NCBI GenBank assembly: GCA_003131945.1
Contig: PKWD01000171.1
Coordinates: forward strand, 8,637-19,747
From: Acidimicrobiaceae bacterium
GTDB taxonomy: Bacteria; Actinomycetota; Acidimicrobiia; Acidimicrobiales; UBA8190
Reading direction: 5' to 3'
Length of the DNA stretch: 11,111 nucleotides
Shown one piece after another: positions 5,844 to 11,111 of the stretch (within the stretch, counting starts at the first letter, position 1; the number at the start of each line of letters is the position of its first letter). The notes beneath the pieces are model-generated. The model made no database searches. It was not told the origin of the DNA and saw only the letters and a program-made list of their open reading frames with translations. The position numbers and the translations under genes are program-made.

Positions 5844-7003
5844 CCGTCACCGAAGACACCGTGTCCACCACGGACGCCCCGGGCAAGCGCCCCAATGCGT
5901 TCGTCCGTCTGTACCGGGGCGAGACCTCCTTCGACTTCGTGGGCCGCCGTCGCACGTGGTACCTGATCTCCGGCGCCATCATCGTGCTCGGGCTCGTCTC
6001 CATGGGGACGCGCGGGTTCAACTTCGGTATCGACTTCAAGGGCGGGCAGTCGTGGGAGGTGCCGGCCTCCTCCTCCTCGGTCACCGCCGCCAGCGTGCAG
6101 AACGCGGTCACGTCGGCCGGGGTGTCCGGACCCATCATCGAGTTCCTGGGGGCCGGAGGCGCCAGAAAGGTGCAGGTCGAGGCCGACTTGAACAAGCTGC
6201 CGGCGCCGCAGAGAACCATTGTCGAGAACAACGTGTCCAAAGCGCTCGGCCAGCTCAGCAACACGTCGACGTCCGACGTGACGTTCTCCGACGTGGGTCC
6301 CACCTGGGGGAGCCAGATCACCGACAAGGCCATCCTGGCCGTGCTCGTCTTCTTCATCGTCGTGGTGGCGTACATCTCGTTCCGCTTCGAATGGAAGATG
6401 GCCATCGCCGCCCTGATCGCCGTGATCCACGACCTCTTAGTCACGGCCGGGATTTATTCGCTCACCGGGTTCCAGGTGACGCCGGACACGGTGGTGGCGG
6501 TGCTCACCATCCTCGGGTATTCGCTCTACGACACGGTGGTCGTCTTTGACCGAGTGCGCGACAACACCCAGGGCGTCTTAAAGGGCGGGGACCTCACCTA
6601 CAGCGAGATGGTCAATTTGTCGATGAACCAGACCCTCGCGCGATCGATCAATACCTCGCTGGTCGCCATCTTGCCGGTGCTCGCGGTGCTGCTGATCGGT
6701 GCGGACCTGTTGGGCGCGACGACCCTGCAGAACTACGGCCTGGCGCTCTTCGTTGGTCTGATGAGCGGAGCGTACTCGTCAATATTTATTGCGAGCCCGA
6801 TACTGGCCTGGTTGAAAGAGCGCGAGCCTCGTTACCAGGAACTCGCCCTGCGCGTCAATCAGCGTTCCGAGCGTCAGACCTTGACGGCGACCAGCGCGGC
6901 GCTCATCGGCGTCGAGGGCACGGTTCGAAACGTGCGCCCGGTACGCTCGGGCATCATGGGCGGGACCATTCAACCTCGCGCGCGCAAGCCTAAACGTCGC
7001 TAA
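5840..7003 (+). CDS. secF: Protein translocase subunit SecF
   Basis: SecF is the partner of SecD in the proton-driven export-assisting complex. The 387-residue protein starts with a cytoplasmic tail and the family segment FDFVGRRRTWYLIS. Its first transmembrane helix spans about residues 41-56, followed by the signature FGIDFKGGQSWEV (from residue 62). An extracytoplasmic domain runs to about residue 160, and five more helices follow, with VLTILGYSLYDTVVVFDRVRDN in the fourth-helix region and LARSINTSLVAILPVLAVLLIG after it. A basic C-terminus (RARKPKRR) closes the protein. The GTG at 5840 overlaps the secD stop by GTGA with a G-run at 5829-5835 in ribosome-binding position. From about 6430 the codon use changes: CGG arginine codons vanish, and CGA, CGT, TTA, TTT and ATA appear, while the protein remains an intact SecF. 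The gene may therefore be a mosaic. Confidence 0.95.
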   Translation: MTVTEDTVSTTDAPGKRPNAFVRLYRGETSFDFVGRRRTWYLISGAIIVLGLVSMGTRGFNFGIDFKGGQSWEVPASSSSVTAASVQNAVTSAGVSGPIIEFLGAGGARKVQVEADLNKLPAPQRTIVENNVSKALGQLSNTSTSDVTFSDVGPTWGSQITDKAILAVLVFFIVVVAYISFRFEWKMAIAALIAVIHDLLVTAGIYSLTGFQVTPDTVVAVLTILGYSLYDTVVVFDRVRDNTQGVLKGGDLTYSEMVNLSMNQTLARSINTSLVAILPVLAVLLIGADLLGATTLQNYGLALFVGLMSGAYSSIFIASPILAWLKEREPRYQELALRVNQRSERQTLTATSAALIGVEGTVRNVRPVRSGIMGGTIQPRARKPKRR

Positions 7004-7011
7004 GGCGCCGG

Positions 7012-7017
7012 TAGGCT
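7012..7017 (+). promoter_or_regulatory. Candidate -10 element for a leaderless rel transcript
   Basis: TAGGCT matches TAnnnT and ends 6 nt before the rel ATG at 7024, so transcription starting 7 nt after the box would begin exactly at the A of the ATG. No Shine-Dalgarno-like sequence precedes the ATG (GACCTC), as expected for a leaderless mRNA. The box sits within the 20-nt secF-rel gap, which suggests rel-hisS-aspS has its own promoter. No -35 match is seen at about 6989-6994. Confidence 0.55.
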
Positions 7018-7023
7018 GACCTC

Positions 7024-9234
7024 ATGGTTAGTCTCACTTCGCGCGCTACCGCCGACCCGGTATTGCTCAGTTCGATTGAGCGACTCATCGCGCGTTTTAA
7101 CGAGTACCACGTTGACGGCGACGTGGACCTGATTCGTCGCGCCGGGATCGCGGCCATCAACGCCCACGAGGGCCAACTACGTCGAACGGGCGAGCCGTAC
7201 GTCACCCACCCCATCGCGGTGGCCGGTATTACGGCCGATTTGGGCCTCGACGAGACCACGATCGCTGCCGCCTTGCTGCACGACGCGGTGGAGGACACCG
7301 GCGTCACGACGAAGTGGCTGGCGAAGGAGTTCGGTTCCCAGGTAGCGGCGGTGGTTGACGGCGTGACCAAGTTGGACCGACTGGAGTTCGACTCCAAAGA
7401 GGCCCAACAGGCCGCCACCATTCGCAAGATGTTCATCGCCATGGCTCAAGACTGGCGAGTGCTCTTGATCAAGCTGGCCGACCGACTCCACAACATGCGC
7501 ACCATTTCGGTGATGCCCATGCATCGCCAGCGCGCCATCGCCCAAGAGACCCTCGACGTGTACGCGCCACTAGCTCACCGACTCGGCGTCCAACAGGTGA
7601 AGTGGCAACTCGAGGATCTAAGTTTTGCCACGCTGCACCCCAAGCGTTACGCCGAGATCGAACAGATGGTCGCCGCTCGCCAGCCCGAACGCGAGGCTTA
7701 CCTCAGAGAAGTGATGTCGACGCTCTCGGCCAAGCTCGACGAGTTTGGCATCAAGGCCGAGGTGCGTGGTCGGCCGAAGCACTTTTGGAGCATCTACGAA
7801 AAGATGGTGGTCGGCGGCAAGGAGTTTGACGAGATTTTCGACCTGGTAGGACTGCGTCTGATCGTAGAAGACGAGCGCGACTGTTGGGCGGCCTTAGGGG
7901 CCATTCACGCGCTGTGGGCGCCGGTGCAAGGCCGTTTTAAAGACTTCATTAACTCTCCGAAGTTCAATCTCTATCAGTCGTTGCACACGACGGTGATCGG
8001 TCCCAAGGGTAAGTCAGTCGAGGTGCAGGTGCGCACTCAAGAGATGCACCGCCGGGCCGAGTTTGGCGTGGCGGCGCACTGGAGTTACAAAGAGGGCGCC
8101 TCGGCCAAGGAAGTGGCCTGGATGCAGCGCCTGGCCGACGTCGAACAGGAGGAGAACGATCCCATCGCCTTTTTGGAGGCGTTGAAGCTCGACCTCGGCC
8201 AGGACGAGGTGTATCTCTTTACGCCCAAGGGCCGGGTGATTCCCCTTATTGAAGGGGCGACGCCGATTGACTTCGCGTACGCCGTGCACACCGAGGTCGG
8301 ACACCACTGCGTGGGCGCCAAGGTGAACGGCCGTTTGGTGCCACTCGAAACGGTGTTGCGATCGGCCGACGTCGTCGAAATCGTGACGAGTAAGAACGAA
8401 AACGCCGGGCCGTCTCGCGATTGGCTGAACATCGTCCAGTCCTCACGGGCCAAGTCCAAGATTCGACAGTGGTTCCAACGCGAGCGCCGCGACGACGCCA
8501 TCGAAGGAGGCCGTGAGGAGTTGACCAAGGCTCTTCGCCGCGAAGGGCTGCCCATCGCCACCTCGCTCTCCTCGAGCGCCCTCGACGCGGTCATTACCTC
8601 GATGAACCTAGAGGACCACGACGCGCTCTTTATGGCGATCGACAGCGATCAGATCTCGGCGCACGCGGTCGTCCAGCGACTGGACCGCGAGTTGCGCGGC
8701 GGCGACGCCGAACAGATGCCCACGACGGTTACCAAGGCGCCGCGCGCGTATCGCACGTCGCGCCGCACGGCGGGGGTGTACGTCGAGGGACTCGACGACG
8801 TCATGGTCCACCTGGCGCGCTGCTGTTCTCCGGTGCCCGGCGACTCCATCATGGGCTTCATCACTCAGGGCCGAGGAGTGTCGGTGCACCGCGACGACTG
8901 TTCGAACGCCGTGGCACTCGCCCAGCGACTGGGCGAGCGAATCATCGACGTCGAGTGGGACGGCTCCGCGGGTGGCCAGTACCGCGCCGTCTTAGAGATC
9001 ATGGCCTTTGATCGCTCGCGTCTCTTGCTCGACGTGTCCAAGGTGGTGGCCGAGTACCACCTCAATATCATCTCGAGCAGTTCAACGACGTCGGGGGCGC
9101 GCATCGTGCGCATGCTCTTTGATGTCGAGCTCGCCGACCCGGCGCACCTGTCGAGCCTCTTGGCGGCGCTGAAGGGCGTGGACGGGGTCTTTGACGCCTT
9201 TCGTTCGCTGCCGGGACAGAACAAGACCTCATGA
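7024..9234 (+). CDS. rel: Bifunctional (p)ppGpp synthetase/hydrolase Rel
   Basis: Rel makes the alarmone (p)ppGpp from ATP and GTP/GDP when it senses uncharged tRNA on stalled ribosomes, and degrades it when conditions improve. At 736 residues it is a full-length long RSH. The hydrolase domain is intact: THP His62, LLHDAVEDT with His86-Asp87, and KLADRLHNMRT with Asp153. The synthetase domain has GRPKHFWSIYEKM (249-261), EFDEIFDLVGLRLIV with Asp273, KFNLYQSLHT (313-322) and VEVQVRT with Glu333. Both activities are thus predicted. A TGS domain follows (DEVYLFTPKG onward, about 394-455), then a helical region, a zinc-finger-like segment with ARCCSPVPGD (598-607) and DDC (624-626), and a C-terminal ACT domain (about 653-728). 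The ATG at 7024 is chosen because a -10 box is placed for leaderless transcription. Actinobacteria often carry apt between secF and rel; it is absent here. The stop overlaps hisS by ATGA. Only a few arginine codons are CGG. Confidence 0.96.
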   Translation: MVSLTSRATADPVLLSSIERLIARFNEYHVDGDVDLIRRAGIAAINAHEGQLRRTGEPYVTHPIAVAGITADLGLDETTIAAALLHDAVEDTGVTTKWLAKEFGSQVAAVVDGVTKLDRLEFDSKEAQQAATIRKMFIAMAQDWRVLLIKLADRLHNMRTISVMPMHRQRAIAQETLDVYAPLAHRLGVQQVKWQLEDLSFATLHPKRYAEIEQMVAARQPEREAYLREVMSTLSAKLDEFGIKAEVRGRPKHFWSIYEKMVVGGKEFDEIFDLVGLRLIVEDERDCWAALGAIHALWAPVQGRFKDFINSPKFNLYQSLHTTVIGPKGKSVEVQVRTQEMHRRAEFGVAAHWSYKEGASAKEVAWMQRLADVEQEENDPIAFLEALKLDLGQDEVYLFTPKGRVIPLIEGATPIDFAYAVHTEVGHHCVGAKVNGRLVPLETVLRSADVVEIVTSKNENAGPSRDWLNIVQSSRAKSKIRQWFQRERRDDAIEGGREELTKALRREGLPIATSLSSSALDAVITSMNLEDHDALFMAIDSDQISAHAVVQRLDRELRGGDAEQMPTTVTKAPRAYRTSRRTAGVYVEGLDDVMVHLARCCSPVPGDSIMGFITQGRGVSVHRDDCSNAVALAQRLGERIIDVEWDGSAGGQYRAVLEIMAFDRSRLLLDVSKVVAEYHLNIISSSSTTSGARIVRMLFDVELADPAHLSSLLAALKGVDGVFDAFRSLPGQNKTS

Positions 9235-10514
9235 GCGAACCCGTCGCGCCCTTTCAAGCCCCCGTCGGCACTCACGACGTGTTGGCTCCCGACTCCGCTC
9301 TGTGGGAGGGACTGCTGGCCCGTTTCGCGGAGCGTGCGTACCGCTACGGCTTTTCTTTGGTGATCAATCCACTCTTCGAAGACGTCGGGGTCTTTCTGCG
9401 CGGCATTGGCGAGCAGAGCGACGTATTTAGAAAAGAGATGTACGTCTTCGAAGACCGCGGCGAGCGACGCTACGCGCTTCGCCCCGAAGGCACCGCGTCG
9501 GTGGTGCGCGCTTTCGTCCAGCACCAGCCGACGACGCCGTGGAAGGCCTGGTACGCCACACCGGCCTTTCGATACGAGCGCCCTCAGGCTGGACGGTACC
9601 GCCAGCACAACCAGCTCGGCGTCGAGGTGCTCGGCACCGACGACCCAGCCGTGGACGTCGAGGTCATTGCGTTGGCGAATGGTTTCTACCACGACATCGG
9701 CCTGCGACGGGTGCGCCTCTTAATCAACTCCATGGGTCACGAGGCGTGCCGCGGCGCGTACGTGGAGCTCTTACGTGAGTACTTAGCCGCGCACCAAGAC
9801 CAACTCTGCGAAGAACATCGCGAAGGCTGGCGCCAGAACCCGCTGCGGGTACTGGACTGCAAGCGAGATTCCTGCGTCGAGGTCACCACGAACGGTCCGC
9901 TGCTGATCGATCACCTCTGTGAAGACTGCCGCACGCACTTCGACGCCGTCCTGGCCGGTCTTACCTCGCTCGGCATCGAGAGCACCCTGGAACCTCGATT
10001 GGTGCGCGGCTTCGACTACTACACCCGCACGACCTTTGAGTTCGTCGCCGACGCGCTGGAAGGTGCTCAGAACGCCATCGGCGGTGGCGGGCGCTACGAC
10101 AAGTTGGCCGAAGAGCTTGGGGGCAAACCCACCAGCGGCATTGGCTTTGGCAGTGGCGTCGAAAGAATTTTGCTGGCCCGCGCTGCCGAAGGTGTCACGG
10201 GTGAACTGCTCAATCGCCGGCTCGACCTCTTTGTCATCGATACCACCGCCAGCGCCGTCGCGACGGTCTTGATCGAGCGGTTGCGCGAGGCCGGGTTCGC
10301 GACGGATCGCGCCTACGATCGGCGTTCGATGAAGGCCCAGATGAAGGTGGCCGATAAGTCGGGCGCTCGCCTGGCGCTGCTCCTCGGCCCCGAGGAGATC
10401 GAGACCGGTGAGGTTACGATTAGGGACCTTCGAAGCGAGGACTTTGCGCAGGCGCAGTTGCGCGTGGCCCAAAGTGAGATCGTCTCGACGGTAGCCAACC
10501 TCCTGATGAAGTGA
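9231..10514 (+). CDS. hisS: Histidine--tRNA ligase (HisRS)
   Basis: HisRS attaches histidine to tRNA-His in the cytoplasm. The 427-residue protein is a normal-length class II synthetase beginning with the family's FQAPVGTHDVLAPDS. Motif 1 lies near YGFSLVINPLFED. Then come YALRPEGTASVVRAF and the motif 2 loop FRYERPQAGRYRQHNQLGVE (113-132), with Gln128 and Glu132 at the histidine-binding positions. The HisA motif is LVRGFDYYTRTTFEF with the catalytic Arg259. The HisB/motif 3 region is AIGGGGRYDKLAEELGG followed by GIGFGSGVERIL. The C-terminal anticodon-binding domain starts at LDLFVID (about 331). The insertion domain has NPLRVLDCK and four cysteines (210, 215, 230, 233), as in many bacterial HisRS. 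RQHNQ replaces the common RQFHQ, but the substrate-contacting Gln is kept. The ATG overlaps the rel stop by 4 nt, so translation is probably coupled to rel. Confidence 0.96.
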   Translation: MSEPVAPFQAPVGTHDVLAPDSALWEGLLARFAERAYRYGFSLVINPLFEDVGVFLRGIGEQSDVFRKEMYVFEDRGERRYALRPEGTASVVRAFVQHQPTTPWKAWYATPAFRYERPQAGRYRQHNQLGVEVLGTDDPAVDVEVIALANGFYHDIGLRRVRLLINSMGHEACRGAYVELLREYLAAHQDQLCEEHREGWRQNPLRVLDCKRDSCVEVTTNGPLLIDHLCEDCRTHFDAVLAGLTSLGIESTLEPRLVRGFDYYTRTTFEFVADALEGAQNAIGGGGRYDKLAEELGGKPTSGIGFGSGVERILLARAAEGVTGELLNRRLDLFVIDTTASAVATVLIERLREAGFATDRAYDRRSMKAQMKVADKSGARLALLLGPEEIETGEVTIRDLRSEDFAQAQLRVAQSEIVSTVANLLMK

Positions 10515-10521
10515 CGTGACG

Positions 10522-11111
10522 ATGCCCGACGACGTTGAAGCCACCAGCATGCGCGATTTGCTCTGCGGCTCGATCACGAAAAATCACGTGGGAGAGCGCG
10601 TCAGCGTCTGTGGCTGGGTCGCCAAACGCCGCGAACATGGTGAACATCTAGCCTTCCTCGATGTTCGTGACCGCTCGGGCGTGGTGCAGGTCGTCGTCGA
10701 GGGCACGGTCGAGGTAAAAAGTGAGTACGTCGTTCGCGTCACCGGCACCGTCACGCCTCGACCCGAAGGCACCGTCAACGATCGCCTGGCGACTGGCGCC
10801 ATCGAGTTAAGCGACTGTCAGATCGAGATACTCTCTCTCGCCGACGTGCCGCCGTTTCAACTCGACGATCGCGTGGACATAGAAGAGCAGGTGCGCCTTC
10901 GCTATCGATATTTGGATCTTCGTCGAGACAAGATGCAGCACAACCTTCGACTTCGCGCCAAAGTGAACGCGGCGTTACGTCGTTCCATGGACGCGCAAGG
11001 TTTTTGTGAGGTGGAGACCCCGCTGCTCTGGGCGCCCACGCCCGAAGGCTCACGCGAGTTCGTCGTGCCGTCGCGCTTGCAGCCGGGTGAGTTCTACGTC
11101 CTGCCCCAGAG
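10522..11111 (+). CDS. aspS: Aspartate--tRNA ligase (AspRS), 3' partial
   Basis: AspRS charges tRNA-Asp with aspartate. The window holds about 196 codons. They include the N-terminal OB-fold anticodon-binding domain (SVCGWVAKRREHGEHLAF, then LDVRDRSGVVQVVVEG), VRVTGTVTPRPEGTVN, the linker QVRLRYRYLDLRRDKMQ, and class II motif 1 with GFCEVETPLL, TPEGSREFVVPSR and PGEFYVLPQ at the edge. Three in-frame starts exist: GTG 10516, ATG 10522 and ATG 10549. I annotate 10522, 7 nt after the hisS stop. ATG 10549 (MRDLLCG) matches where most homologues begin and is a serious alternative. No start has a strong ribosome binding site. The OB-fold carries His at the position where E. coli has Leu30, a feature of non-discriminating AspRS. 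One extra residue is present after HG in this loop. CGA, CGT and TTA codons are frequent, as in rel and hisS. The catalytic core lies beyond the window. Confidence 0.93.
   Translation, partial: MPDDVEATSMRDLLCGSITKNHVGERVSVCGWVAKRREHGEHLAFLDVRDRSGVVQVVVEGTVEVKSEYVVRVTGTVTPRPEGTVNDRLATGAIELSDCQIEILSLADVPPFQLDDRVDIEEQVRLRYRYLDLRRDKMQHNLRLRAKVNAALRRSMDAQGFCEVETPLLWAPTPEGSREFVVPSRLQPGEFYVLPQ

Noticed and set aside
5510..6430. A 306-codon - strand frame opposite secD and secF
   Set aside because: It is antisense to two well-supported genes, has His/Gly/Arg-rich composition and no recognisable motif.
1..11111. A novel defence, mobile or biosynthetic system, CRISPR array or RNA gene
   Set aside because: Nearly every base is covered by recognised housekeeping genes in conserved order. 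The only gaps (79, 131 and 20 nt) are too short for a hidden system, and I saw no spaced repeat array, integrase, transposase ends or tRNA-like cloverleaf.

Overview
This window is a compact run of ordinary housekeeping genes, all on the + strand, from a high-GC actinobacterium. The order pdxT, yebC, ruvC, ruvA, ruvB, yajC, secD, secF, rel, hisS, aspS is the conserved actinobacterial order, also seen in stretched form in mycobacteria. Actinobacterial features of the proteins (the FNLYQSLHT form of the Rel synthetase motif, the VDSYIVYFERLKDE form of SecD) and frequent GTG starts agree with this. A deep-branching class such as Acidimicrobiia is possible, but that is an inference I could not test.

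Layout. Positions 1-1331 hold the 3' part of pdxT (PLP synthase glutaminase) and yebC, 3 nt apart. After a 79-nt gap with a GC hairpin and a candidate promoter come ruvC, ruvA and ruvB (1411-3652), the complete Holliday-junction machinery, joined by 4-nt GTGA stop/start overlaps. A 131-nt gap (3653-3783) with several small repeats and a candidate promoter precedes yajC, secD and secF (3784-7003), the accessory Sec module, again joined by GTGA overlaps. After 20 nt with a -10-like motif placed for a leaderless start come rel, hisS and aspS (7024 to the window end). rel and hisS overlap by ATGA, and aspS is cut by the window edge.

Functionally the genes fall into four blocks: vitamin B6 supply (pdxT), recombination and repair (ruvCAB), protein export (yajC-secDF), and stringent response plus aminoacyl-tRNA supply (rel, hisS, aspS). 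The coupling of rel to two tRNA synthetases joins the sensor of uncharged tRNA to enzymes that charge tRNA.

I found no mobile element, CRISPR array, rRNA, tRNA or novel defence-like system. The most notable signal is a change of codon use inside secF at about 6430. Upstream genes are rich in CGG arginine codons. Downstream, CGG nearly disappears and CGA, CGT, TTA and TTT become common. This could be a recombination boundary, a transferred segment or a mis-join in an assembly. Other points of interest are the predicted leaderless starts of ruvC and rel, the repeat-rich gap before yajC with a possible 32-codon ORF, the His/Asp-rich repeat tail of YajC, and a predicted non-discriminating AspRS.
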